A stretch of 46,680 nt of DNA from positions 1 through 46,680 of the forward strand of contig CAMUYW010000022.1 in the NCBI GenBank assembly GCA_947165045.1, read 5' to 3'. Made by a program: the position numbers and the translations under genes. Origin of the DNA: an uncultured Fibrobacter sp. (GTDB lineage: Bacteria; Fibrobacterota; Fibrobacteria; Fibrobacterales; Fibrobacteraceae). Of the stretch, positions 17,516-25,085 are shown piece by piece. How positions within the stretch are numbered: the first letter of the stretch is position 1; every line of letters starts with the position of its first letter. The notes below the pieces were generated by a model, which was not told the DNA's origin, searched no databases, and saw nothing but the letters and a program-made list of their open reading frames with translations.

Positions 17516-20074
17516 ATGAAAAAAAGCGAAACATTAACTATAACAAACGAAACTCAATTAGAGGGAAATTATTTCGACGAAATCGAATTACGCGAAGAAG
17601 GTTGCTTAAAATTCGTAGTTGATCAAGACAACCCTAATTTTAAACAAATTACCATTAACAGACTAATAAATAACAAATATCAAAACTACGAACCAAAGCT
17701 ACGTAAATATGACATTTATGTAACTTCTGAAGATGGCGAAAACGCAGCTTCTGGTACCGGTTTAAATGGAGGAGATGCAAAAAATGGAGGAGACTTTACC
17801 ATTATAGTGAATGACCTTGTTGACGATGTTAAAGTTTATATCAAGGGCGGTAGAGGAGGAAATGGAGGTAGTGGCAAACTAGTAAATCCCAAATTAGGTG
17901 GCAAAGGAGGAAACGGGGGAAACGGAGGAAACGGAGCCAACGTAACATTCTATTATGGACATCAAAATGGGACAAATGGTTTGCCATTTCTGTATCTTAA
18001 CAACATAAAAGATTCTGGTGGAAATGGCGGTAATGGAGGAAACGGAGCTATTTGTTCTGATCCTATAGGAAAAGGCGGAACACCAACTACAGATTTTTCT
18101 ACCGGTGGAAAAAATGGTGATGGAGGTAAATCAGGGGAAAATGGATATAAAGGCTCTTGGAATACAATTGAATTAACACAATCAAGAAAGCCTTTAAATT
18201 TAAACAACGAGAAGGAATACAACAAGTTTCTTAAAATCTTTGGTGGAGAAGACACTCTAAAAAAATACCCGAAGATATGGAACTCAATTCAAGTAACAAG
18301 AAACAAAGATACATTACAAGAAGACTCTGACTCAGGACTTGTGTTTGATACCGAAGGTTCAAGTGCAGAAATACTTACTCCCATGACAAATCTTAAAAGC
18401 ATTAAAGAGGAGAATCAAAGTATCAGATTTAGAATTAATAATGTAATGAATGTCTATAATAAGCAACAATTCAATCAAGACAACAAAAACAATTCAGCCC
18501 CTCCTCCCCCTCTACCTAAATATTGTTCTCGATACATGGAAATAATTGAAGATATAAATGGTGTTGAGCATATAATTAAGACTCTTAATTCTCGTATATT
18601 CGACGAAGATTGCCATCAAATTTCAGAAGTTCTCGATACAGAACCAATTCTAGCCCAAAGTGTGTCAAATAGATATCTAAAAATTAGGACATATTATATT
18701 TTCGATAATACAAAAATTATAACATTCGACACAACCATCAAAAATGGAAGTGGTGATGCACTTGAATCTTTTTATAAAAAAACGATTCTTCATAATCCAC
18801 GCTATAAATCGGATGGCAAAACGAACGGAAATATAAAAATATTATATGGAAGAACCCCAGAACTTCAAGAGTATGCTGATGCAGACTATTACGGAGACAA
18901 AACCCCTTATGGAAATTTTGAATCTAACAGAGTTCCACCACAAGGAAATGTATTCCATATTCCAACAACCATTCTTCCTATAAGTGGAACAATACATTTC
19001 CAAAATCGCTCTGGTTTTAAAATAACGGGGTTTGAGGTTGTTAACTATGTAACTGAAGAAAAGCTTCCTGATGGAACAACACGGAAAAAAACTCGTGAAA
19101 AACCTCATTTAAGCTATAGCACCGATATTGGACATATACTCGTAGAGATGGGTGCAGGAACAACAGAAAATAAAGCCCCTCAAAAAGATCTTGCACAAAG
19201 ACTTAAAGATGCGGATTCATTTAAACAAAATATCGATCCTGAAAATGATTATAATACTACATTAGATTTTGATCTCCATCTTAGAAAGGATGGATATACT
19301 CCTTACGGAAAATGTGATTGGGAAAGTGAAATTGAAGAGGCATTCTATTCAGACACTACAATTCATAAAAATTTATGTTGTCTTCTCGGTTCGATTAATT
19401 TTAATATAGAATTTCAACCAGTCAATAATCCATCGCAAAAATTGACAACAAATCTTTCAGTATCTTTTCAATCAGTAGATGGTTTAAAGTATGACGAATA
19501 CTTTGAAACACCTGATTACATAACGACAGTAAACATTCCAAAATTGATAATTTGTTGGGGATGTTATGCAGCAGACACATTGATAAAAACAACTGAAGGA
19601 AATAAGAGAGCAAACGAAATCAAAAGAGGAGACAAAATCCCTGTTTACGGCGAAAAAACTCTTACCGTATCTCAAATTTATATAGGTGATGATAAATGGA
19701 TATACAACATCAAGACCATCGACAATAGAAGTATCAGAGTATCCGGCAGTCATGCAATGAAACTTTATTGCGAAAGTAATCCCGACGGGAAAAAGATTTC
19801 TGCAGGAAGGATCAAAAAAGGCGACATTCTCATGACTCCAAATGGAAATATCGAGGTCTACTCTGTGGAAACCGAAGCCTACAATGACAAAGTGTACAAC
19901 TTCGAATTCGAAGAAGAAAAAACACCAAATTACATTGAAGCAAACGGTTTCTGGTCTGGAGACTTCGTTGCACAAAACGAATCTGAAAAATACGTATTAA
20001 CACCTGAAGAAAAAGAAATCTGTGCAGAGTGGCAACAGCTAACAGCAGAAAGAACGAAAGCAATACAGCAATAA
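17516..20074 (+). CDS. Gly-rich protein with C-terminal Hint (hedgehog/intein) domain
   Basis: 852 residues, last gene of the operon, 57 bases after the previous stop. Residues ~80-215 contain blocks of GGNGGNGGNG type (for example GGKGGNGGNGGNG) broken by short strands, compatible with a polyglycine-II or collagen-like bundle. The middle (~215-680) has a Pro run APPPPPLPK and beta-rich sequence of unknown fold. A Hint domain starts at Cys683 (GCYAADTLIKTTEGNKRANE, then IKRGD), has a block-B-like SGSHAM, and ends NGFWSGDFVAQN. Hint domains self-splice or self-cleave after an N-terminal Cys. Here only ~30 helical residues follow (LTPEEKEICAEWQQLTAE), too short for a toxin or extein domain. Cleavage could release or ligate the N-terminal part. 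There is no homing endonuclease and no signal peptide. Confidence 0.85.
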   Translation: MKKSETLTITNETQLEGNYFDEIELREEGCLKFVVDQDNPNFKQITINRLINNKYQNYEPKLRKYDIYVTSEDGENAASGTGLNGGDAKNGGDFTIIVNDLVDDVKVYIKGGRGGNGGSGKLVNPKLGGKGGNGGNGGNGANVTFYYGHQNGTNGLPFLYLNNIKDSGGNGGNGGNGAICSDPIGKGGTPTTDFSTGGKNGDGGKSGENGYKGSWNTIELTQSRKPLNLNNEKEYNKFLKIFGGEDTLKKYPKIWNSIQVTRNKDTLQEDSDSGLVFDTEGSSAEILTPMTNLKSIKEENQSIRFRINNVMNVYNKQQFNQDNKNNSAPPPPLPKYCSRYMEIIEDINGVEHIIKTLNSRIFDEDCHQISEVLDTEPILAQSVSNRYLKIRTYYIFDNTKIITFDTTIKNGSGDALESFYKKTILHNPRYKSDGKTNGNIKILYGRTPELQEYADADYYGDKTPYGNFESNRVPPQGNVFHIPTTILPISGTIHFQNRSGFKITGFEVVNYVTEEKLPDGTTRKKTREKPHLSYSTDIGHILVEMGAGTTENKAPQKDLAQRLKDADSFKQNIDPENDYNTTLDFDLHLRKDGYTPYGKCDWESEIEEAFYSDTTIHKNLCCLLGSINFNIEFQPVNNPSQKLTTNLSVSFQSVDGLKYDEYFETPDYITTVNIPKLIICWGCYAADTLIKTTEGNKRANEIKRGDKIPVYGEKTLTVSQIYIGDDKWIYNIKTIDNRSIRVSGSHAMKLYCESNPDGKKISAGRIKKGDILMTPNGNIEVYSVETEAYNDKVYNFEFEEEKTPNYIEANGFWSGDFVAQNESEKYVLTPEEKEICAEWQQLTAERTKAIQQ

Positions 20075-20079
20075 ACATA

Positions 20080-20113
20080 AAATGCCGCTTGAAAAAATCA
20101 GGCGGCATTTTTT
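20080..20113 (+). terminator. Terminator closing the six-gene operon
   Basis: AAATGCCGC pairs with GCGGCATTT around TTGAAAAAATCAG, followed by TTT. It lies six bases after the stop of the Hint-domain gene and marks the likely right end of the operon. Confidence 0.85.
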
Positions 20114-20159
20114 CCATTCCACATTTACAAATAAAACAAAAGCCAAAGGATATTTACAC

Positions 20160-21074
20160 ATGAAACTCGCGATTTCAATTTCAGGTGGCGGTGCGCTCGG
20201 TATTGGTCCGTTGCATTTTATGAGTCGTCTCGAAGCAAAACTTGGCTACCATCTCGCAGATGCAGGAGTTGCATTTGCAGGCACGTCAACAGGCTCTATT
20301 GTAGCAGCGGGCCTCTGCTCCGGCATGACCGCAGATCAGCTCTACAAACTTTATAAAGAGAATCTACCGGCCATATTCACCAAAATCAAGTTTGCCAAAC
20401 TTGTCAATCTTTTTTTCTCGGATTACCATCTTTACGACAATACCAACCTCAAAAAACTCTTGCAAGACAAATTCAAACACTGTATGTACGAGTTTCCTAA
20501 GCCCATCTTTATTCCCGCAACGTTCATGAATGGCGAAAGCGTCGAAAAAGTTTGGGACCGTGGCGATGGCATGACAGACCAATGGTTTGCCATTCTTTCG
20601 AGTTGTTCCGCCCCCACGTATTTCGATCCAGTCAGTCGCACAAAAAACGACAAGACCGAAATATATTGCGATGGAGGGATGTGGGCAAACGATCCCATCA
20701 TGGTTTTAGAGGCCGGCTTAAACAAAGTTCAGGACTTAAAGGGCAATTACAAGATACTCTCGTTTAATACAGGTATGCGCCACCCAAATTACGGATTTAA
20801 AAGCAAAGGACTCATTGGCTGGGGTAAATATATCATGAACGAATGGGTCGCACGAACAGGCCAAGCAGGTTTATTCCAGGCAAGAGCAAATATTGGCGAA
20901 GAGAACGTTTACCGCGCAGCCCCCACAATTCTTAAACCATTTGCCATGGATGACCTTAAAATTCTTGATGAAGTTTGCGAAATTTGGGACAAATATTACA
21001 ATGATAACGAAACGGATATCGTGAACTTTATCAATTCAACCGAACCTGCAGGGAAAATCACAAAAAACAATTAA
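20160..21074 (+). CDS. Patatin-like phospholipase
   Basis: 304 residues, starting at the ATG at 20160 with AAAGGA upstream; a longer frame begins inside the preceding terminator and is rejected. Patatin-family serine hydrolases release fatty acids from phospholipids with a Ser-Asp dyad. The signatures are all present: the Gly-rich oxyanion loop SGGGALGIGPL at residues 8-18, the nucleophile elbow GTSTGS near 43-48, and the DGG with the catalytic Asp at about 180 (IYCDGGMWANDP). No signal peptide or membrane helix is visible. The gene follows the terminator of the AT-rich operon, has more ordinary composition and its own terminator, so it probably belongs to the core genome. No nucleotide cyclase or other phage-defence partner is beside it. 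Confidence 0.9.
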   Translation: MKLAISISGGGALGIGPLHFMSRLEAKLGYHLADAGVAFAGTSTGSIVAAGLCSGMTADQLYKLYKENLPAIFTKIKFAKLVNLFFSDYHLYDNTNLKKLLQDKFKHCMYEFPKPIFIPATFMNGESVEKVWDRGDGMTDQWFAILSSCSAPTYFDPVSRTKNDKTEIYCDGGMWANDPIMVLEAGLNKVQDLKGNYKILSFNTGMRHPNYGFKSKGLIGWGKYIMNEWVARTGQAGLFQARANIGEENVYRAAPTILKPFAMDDLKILDEVCEIWDKYYNDNETDIVNFINSTEPAGKITKNN

Positions 21075-21091
21075 ACACACATCAATATTCC

Positions 21092-21116
21092 AGAGTCCCT
21101 ATCGGGGCTCTTTTTT
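21092..21116 (+). terminator. Terminator after the patatin gene
   Basis: AGAGTCCC pairs with GGGGCTCT (one T-G pair) around TATC, followed by TTTTTT. Confidence 0.85.
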
Positions 21117-21235
21117 GTAAACCTTCCTTTTTGAGTATGTTTTTTTTAACAAATATTCGAAAATATGATGTTTTTTGCAAAAAAAATGGTATTTTATAGG
21201 CGGTTATTATTAATTCGAATTTTCAGAGGAATTTC

Positions 21236-22486
21236 ATGAGCTGGTCATACTCAAGAGAGCACCAAAAGAATATTCTTTGCATGATCATGGCTGGAGGACA
21301 AGGAAGCCGTTTGCAGCCCCTCACCCGCGACCGTGCAAAGCCTGCCGTCCACTTTGGCGGAACCTACCGCATTATCGACTTCGTTCTCAACAATTTTATC
21401 AACTCCGGCATTTTCAAAATCAAGGTTTTGACGCAGTTCAAGAGTGATTCCTTGAACAAGCATATTTCTGCAGCTTGGAACTTGAATGCAAGCCTTGACC
21501 AATATGTTGACCTTGTTCCGGCACAGATGCGTACCGGTGACGAATGGTACCGCGGTACTGCCGACGCTATTTTCCAGAACATCAACTTGATTACCGACGA
21601 ACGCCCGGACCTCGTGGCGATTTTCGGTGGCGACCATATTTACAAGATGGACATCAACCAGATGATTGATTTCCATTTGAGCCGTGCGGCGCTCCTCACG
21701 ATTGCGGCAATTCCGGTTCCGGTCGAAGAGGCCCGCGAATTCGGTATTATCGAAGTGGATGCCGACAACCGCATGGTCGGTTTCGAAGAAAAGCCGAAGG
21801 AACCAAAGCAGATGCCGGGCCGTCCGGGTTGGTGCCTCGCCAGCATGGGTAACTACCTTTTCACAAGCAAGTTCCTCGTGCGTGAACTTTTAAAGGGCGC
21901 AAGCTCTGGAGCAACAGACTTCGGCAAGCACATTATTCCGCGCTTGTACAAGGAATATCCGGTTTACGTTTACGACTTTAACACGAACATTGTTCGCGGC
22001 GAACAGGCTTCTACCAAGGGTTACTGGCGCGATGTGGGAACACTCGATGCGTTCTTCGAAGCCAACATGGACCTTTGCTCTGAGAATCCGCCGTTCGACT
22101 TGTACAACAACTACTGGCCGATTCGTACGTTCAACTGGAACCAGCCGCCTGCACGATTCTTCGCTGGCGACAACAACGCCCATCAGGGTGCTGCCGTGGA
22201 TTCCATCGTGTCTGCGGGTTGCATTATCGGTGGCGGCACGGTCGTAAAGAGCATTCTTTCGCCGGGCGTAACCATCCAGAAGGACGCTTTGGTCGAAGAA
22301 TCCATCCTCTTCCCGAACGTAACGATTGGTCCGGGTGCAAAAGTGCGCCGCGCCATTGTCGAAAAGGGCTTGCATATTCCGGCAGGCTTCCAGATCGGTT
22401 ACGATTTGGAACGCGATAAGCAGCTCTTCCACGTGACAGAATCCGGCATCGTCGTCCTCGCGAAGGACACGATTATCAAAGCGTAA
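21236..22486 (+). CDS. glgC: Glucose-1-phosphate adenylyltransferase
   Basis: 416 residues, a normal GlgC length. It makes ADP-glucose from ATP and glucose-1-phosphate, the committed step of bacterial glycogen synthesis, which fits the known glycogen storage of Fibrobacter. The nucleotidyltransferase motif is MAGGQGSRLQPLTRDRAKPA (residues 18-37). FGGTYRIIDFVLNN, GTADAIFQN, the metal-binding FGGDHIYKMD near 130 and GFEEKPKEP follow. The C-terminal third is a left-handed beta-helix of hexapeptide type (SAGCIIGGGTVVKS, SPGVTIQKDALVEESI). The ATG follows CAGAGGAATTTC. It stands alone between two terminators, with an AT-rich 120-base upstream region that probably holds its promoter, although no clear -35/-10 pair stands out. 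Confidence 0.97.
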   Translation: MSWSYSREHQKNILCMIMAGGQGSRLQPLTRDRAKPAVHFGGTYRIIDFVLNNFINSGIFKIKVLTQFKSDSLNKHISAAWNLNASLDQYVDLVPAQMRTGDEWYRGTADAIFQNINLITDERPDLVAIFGGDHIYKMDINQMIDFHLSRAALLTIAAIPVPVEEAREFGIIEVDADNRMVGFEEKPKEPKQMPGRPGWCLASMGNYLFTSKFLVRELLKGASSGATDFGKHIIPRLYKEYPVYVYDFNTNIVRGEQASTKGYWRDVGTLDAFFEANMDLCSENPPFDLYNNYWPIRTFNWNQPPARFFAGDNNAHQGAAVDSIVSAGCIIGGGTVVKSILSPGVTIQKDALVEESILFPNVTIGPGAKVRRAIVEKGLHIPAGFQIGYDLERDKQLFHVTESGIVVLAKDTIIKA

Positions 22487-22488
22487 TT

Positions 22489-22516
22489 CGTCATTCCCGA
22501 CCTAGTCGGGAATCCA
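22489..22516 (+). repeat. Intergenic GTCAT-type hairpin repeat, copy 2
   Basis: GTCATTCCCGAC-CTA-GTCGGGAATCCAT: the arms ATTCCCGAC and GTCGGGAAT are perfectly complementary. It lies immediately after the glgC stop and before its terminator. Confidence 0.65.
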
Positions 22517-22531
22517 TAAAATTATCGCAAA

Positions 22532-22566
22532 GGCCTCGGTTTAATAACCGAGGTTTATTTTTTTTC
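22532..22566 (+). terminator. Terminator after glgC
   Basis: CCTCGGTT (22534-22541) pairs perfectly with AACCGAGG (22546-22553) around TAAT, followed by TTTATTTTTTTTT. Confidence 0.9.
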
Positions 22567-22621
22567 ACGAAAAATAAGAATATAAAAACCATAGGTTTTG
22601 GAGCGCAGCGCCCCCATTTTT

Positions 22622-22630
22622 TCTAAATTT
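22622..22630 (+). promoter_or_regulatory. Candidate -10 element of a leaderless transcript (NifU-like gene)
   Basis: TCTAAATTT ends six bases before the ATG at 22637, and there is no ribosome site. The same nine bases lie at the same distance before mfd, and TATATT takes the same position before the gene at 39534-40685. Transcription would begin at or next to the start codon. Confidence 0.4.
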
Positions 22631-22636
22631 GCTCGC

Positions 22637-23458
22637 ATGAACGAAGAACAATGCGCCACTTTTTCTCAGAAGTTACAAGAGATTGCAAAGGCCCCCAAAT
22701 ACCGTGGAGCCATTTTCCAGATTGAGGCCGACGAAAAAGGCCTCGCCCTCGTAGATGTCAAGGAAGCTAGCCTGAAAGTCTACTTGATGATTGACCCAGA
22801 ATGCGACAAGATTCTGGAAACGAGATTTTTCACGTATGGCGGGCCGGTCTTTACCGCACTTGCAGACTCGTTCTGCCGCAAGATTCAAATGGCAACGGTC
22901 GAAGAAGCTTGCAAGATTACCGCCGAAAGCCTCGAAGAAGAATTGCGCGACACGCCTGATGTCCGAGCCCTCCCGGAGAATCAAACCGAAATCAAGCAGA
23001 TGAACACCCTCATCGCCAAGGTTCTCGAAGTCTACCCCGAGAAGAAAGCGACTGCAATCATCGTTCGCGAAAAGATGGAACGCATCAAGTACCGCACGCA
23101 GACCGCCGAAGGCCGTGCCGAAGCAGATGCCGAATGGAATGCGCTCACCAAGGCCCAGAAAATCGAAAAGATCGAAGCATGGCTCCACCAGACCGTTCGC
23201 GGAACGCTCCAGGGCGATGGCGGCGACATCCAGATTCTCGACCTCACCGACGACAACCGCTTGCAAATTCGCTATCAAGGAGCATGCGCCGGATGCGGCA
23301 GTGCAATGGGTGGAACACTTTTCTACATCGAAGATGAGCTCAAAAACAACGTTTATTACAACATAATTGTAGAACCGGAAGACCCGCTCGCAAACCTTCC
23401 GCAGAACCCTGACTTGCCGGGCTTGGACGACAACAACCCGCCCGCAAGCATGTATTAA
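22637..23458 (+). CDS. NifU-like iron-sulfur cluster protein with degenerate N-terminal scaffold domain
   Basis: 273 residues; I start at the ATG at 22637 rather than a TTG 13 codons upstream. Residues ~1-110 look like an IscU/SufE-type scaffold fold (FFTYGGPVFTALADSFCRKI), but the first two cluster-binding Cys of IscU are absent. A helical linker follows. Residues ~185-255 form a NifU C-terminal domain, with WLHQTVRGTLQGDGGDIQIL and then YQGACAGCGSAMGGTLFYIE; the CxxC binds a bridging cluster. Such proteins assemble or carry Fe-S clusters in the cytoplasm. It appears to be a single-gene unit: a terminator lies upstream and a hairpin repeat downstream. With no other fes/isc/suf genes beside it, a carrier rather than a primary scaffold role is plausible. 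The C-terminal tail is Pro/Asn-rich. Confidence 0.82.
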   Translation: MNEEQCATFSQKLQEIAKAPKYRGAIFQIEADEKGLALVDVKEASLKVYLMIDPECDKILETRFFTYGGPVFTALADSFCRKIQMATVEEACKITAESLEEELRDTPDVRALPENQTEIKQMNTLIAKVLEVYPEKKATAIIVREKMERIKYRTQTAEGRAEADAEWNALTKAQKIEKIEAWLHQTVRGTLQGDGGDIQILDLTDDNRLQIRYQGACAGCGSAMGGTLFYIEDELKNNVYYNIIVEPEDPLANLPQNPDLPGLDDNNPPASMY

Positions 23459-23468
23459 ACCGCTCTTT

Positions 23469-23496
23469 GTCATGCCGGCCTCCGTGCCGGCATCTA
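23469..23496 (+). repeat. Intergenic GTCAT-type hairpin repeat, copy 3
   Basis: GTCATGCCGGC-CTCC-GTGCCGGCATC: the arms ATGCCGGC and GCCGGCAT pair perfectly. It lies between the NifU-like gene and the AICAR transformylase gene and could double as a weak transcription stop. Confidence 0.6.
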
Positions 23497-23537
23497 CATT
23501 TCTATATTAAAGTTTGAAAAATCACAAAGGAAACGAT

Positions 23538-24590
23538 ATGTCCGAAGAATTGAATCTTAAGTTTGTTGACCCCGTACCGATGCGCTACGGTGAAAACTCC
23601 CACCAGTCTGCCGTGTTTTATCGCGACCCGACCTGCACCGAAGCAAACCTCGCTTCTGCAAAGCAGCTTTGGGGCAAGGAACTTTCTTACAACAACATCG
23701 TCGATGCTGACGCCGCCCTCGAAATGGCTCGCGAATTCAGCGACGGCAATGCTGTCGTGATCGTAAAGCACATGAATCCGTGCGGTCTTGCTACGGGCGA
23801 AACGCTCCGCGAAGCTCTCGAAGCCGCTTGGGCAGGTGACCCGGTGTCCGCTTTCGGTTCCGTGATTGCAGTGACTCGCAAGGTGGACCTCCAGACTGCC
23901 GAATTTCTCAAGGGCAAGTTTGTTGAAATTCTCCTCGCTCCGGCATTTGACGACGACGCTCTTGAATTCCTCAAAAACAAGTCCAAGGACATCCGCCTCC
24001 TCGAAGTTGGCGAAATCAAGAAGGCAACCGCCTGCAAGGTTTACAAGCACGTGATTGGCGGTATGCTCGTCCAGGACCGCGACATCGGCACTTGGGACAA
24101 GTTTGAATGCGTCACGAAGGCTCAGTTCCCGAAGAACAAGGAAGACCTCGCCCGCTTCACTTGGCTCGTCACCAAGCACACCAAGTCTAACGCTATCGTG
24201 ATGTGCTACGAATACAAGCCGGGTTACTTCCAGGTCATGGGCCTTGGCCCGGGCCAGCCGAACCGCATTGATTCCAACCTCCGCCTCTGCCAGCCGCGCG
24301 TTCGCGACAACGTTGCACGCCTCCCGGAAGCAAAGGAATTCTTCGACGAAAACGGCAAGCTCATCAACGAAGCTGGCCTCAAGGCACTCGAAAAGAAAGT
24401 CTTCGGTGAAGTCGTGATGGGTTCTGATGCATTCTTCCCGTTCCCGGACAACGTCGAAGCCGCACACGATGCCGGTGTCCGTTACATTGTTCAGCCGGGT
24501 GGTTCCAAGAAGGACGACCTCTCCATCGAATCTGCAGACAAGTTCGGCATTGCGATGGTGTTCACCGGAATGCGCCACTTCCGTCACTAA
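23538..24590 (+). CDS. AICAR transformylase, stand-alone (PurH C-terminal domain only)
   Basis: 350 residues; the ATG follows CACAAAGGAAACGAT. It transfers a formyl group from 10-formyl-tetrahydrofolate to AICAR, giving FAICAR in purine synthesis. Family landmarks run in order: MRYGENSHQSAVFYRDP at the start, LSYNNIVDADAA, the catalytic Lys-His in VIVKHMNPCGLATGE, and GDPVSAFGSVIAV. GLGPGQPNRIDS, SDAFFPFPDNV and TGMRHFRH at the very end follow. A bifunctional PurH is about 510-530 residues, with an N-terminal IMP cyclohydrolase domain. That domain is wholly absent here, and no frame for it exists upstream. A separate PurO-like IMP cyclohydrolase lies at 28896-29630, so the pathway seems intact but split. 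A possible -10 (TATATT) lies at 23502-23507. Confidence 0.93.
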   Translation: MSEELNLKFVDPVPMRYGENSHQSAVFYRDPTCTEANLASAKQLWGKELSYNNIVDADAALEMAREFSDGNAVVIVKHMNPCGLATGETLREALEAAWAGDPVSAFGSVIAVTRKVDLQTAEFLKGKFVEILLAPAFDDDALEFLKNKSKDIRLLEVGEIKKATACKVYKHVIGGMLVQDRDIGTWDKFECVTKAQFPKNKEDLARFTWLVTKHTKSNAIVMCYEYKPGYFQVMGLGPGQPNRIDSNLRLCQPRVRDNVARLPEAKEFFDENGKLINEAGLKALEKKVFGEVVMGSDAFFPFPDNVEAAHDAGVRYIVQPGGSKKDDLSIESADKFGIAMVFTGMRHFRH

Positions 24591-24606
24591 TTCAAATAAG
24601 GTAAGA

Positions 24607-25062
24607 ATGATTCCAGTTTCTCAAAAAGAAACAAACCAGAGAGAGAAGGACCTCTACTATGCGGTCCTCTCTTTCTTGAAGTCTGTCCGCAAAGCCGGCA
24701 AGACAACCGCCAAGGAATGGAACGAATACCGCTCCAAGCTGACGGGTATTGCGCCCTCGCCCGAAATGAGCAAGGCTACGGATATGTGGACGATGGATAA
24801 CTTGGATCAATTCCAGCCGGACAAAACGCAACTTCCTCCGTTGAACGATATGGAATCCGTTGCAAGAGTTTCGCCCGAGTTTTTGTCACAGTTGCTTGAG
24901 GCTTTGTACTACGGCATGCTGAACTTGACTCAGGCAAACTTGATATCAGATGAAATTCAGGATGCGGATCCGGAATGCGTAAGCACGGCATCCCTCGAAG
25001 AATTACTGGTCAAGCTCTGGATTGGAAACGCCAAAAGCTATAGAAAAATTGTTGTGAATTAA
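24607..25062 (+). CDS. Hypothetical protein, 151 residues
   Basis: The ATG at 24607 follows AAATAAGGTAAGA, 16 bases after the AICAR transformylase stop, so it is probably co-transcribed with it. It is a soluble, mostly helical protein without signal peptide or membrane segment. The helix KDLYYAVLSFLKSVRKAG is near the start and FLSQLLEALYYGMLNLTQAN near residue 95. I do not recognise a family. The much longer frame that begins inside the upstream gene uses a different frame of that gene and is not real. It precedes trmFO by 23 bases and may form part of a trmFO-regulator operon. Confidence 0.75.
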   Translation: MIPVSQKETNQREKDLYYAVLSFLKSVRKAGKTTAKEWNEYRSKLTGIAPSPEMSKATDMWTMDNLDQFQPDKTQLPPLNDMESVARVSPEFLSQLLEALYYGMLNLTQANLISDEIQDADPECVSTASLEELLVKLWIGNAKSYRKIVVN

Positions 25063-25075
25063 GCGGCATTGCCGC
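25063..25075. repeat. Short palindrome in front of trmFO
   Basis: GCGGC-ATT-GCCGC, a perfect 5-base-pair inverted repeat beginning right after the preceding stop codon and ending ten bases before the trmFO ATG, where a ribosome site would be expected. It could fold in the mRNA or bind a protein, but it is short enough to be chance. Confidence 0.35.
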
Positions 25076-25085
25076 AGTTACTGTT

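Noticed and set aside
19562..20000. The Hint domain as a true intein
   Set aside because: There is no homing endonuclease, no essential host protein around it and only a short tail after the domain.
3946..20074. The large operon as a prophage or contractile injection system
   Set aside because: No sheath, tube, baseplate, AAA ATPase, integrase, lysis gene or capsid protein can be recognised.
20160..21074. The patatin gene as an effector of a CBASS-type defence system
   Set aside because: No nucleotide cyclase or ancillary gene is adjacent. A terminator separates it from the preceding operon, and patatins are common housekeeping lipases.
23502..24587. A 361-codon frame opposite the AICAR transformylase gene
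   Set aside because: It mirrors the biased codon use of a certain gene and does not resemble a protein family.
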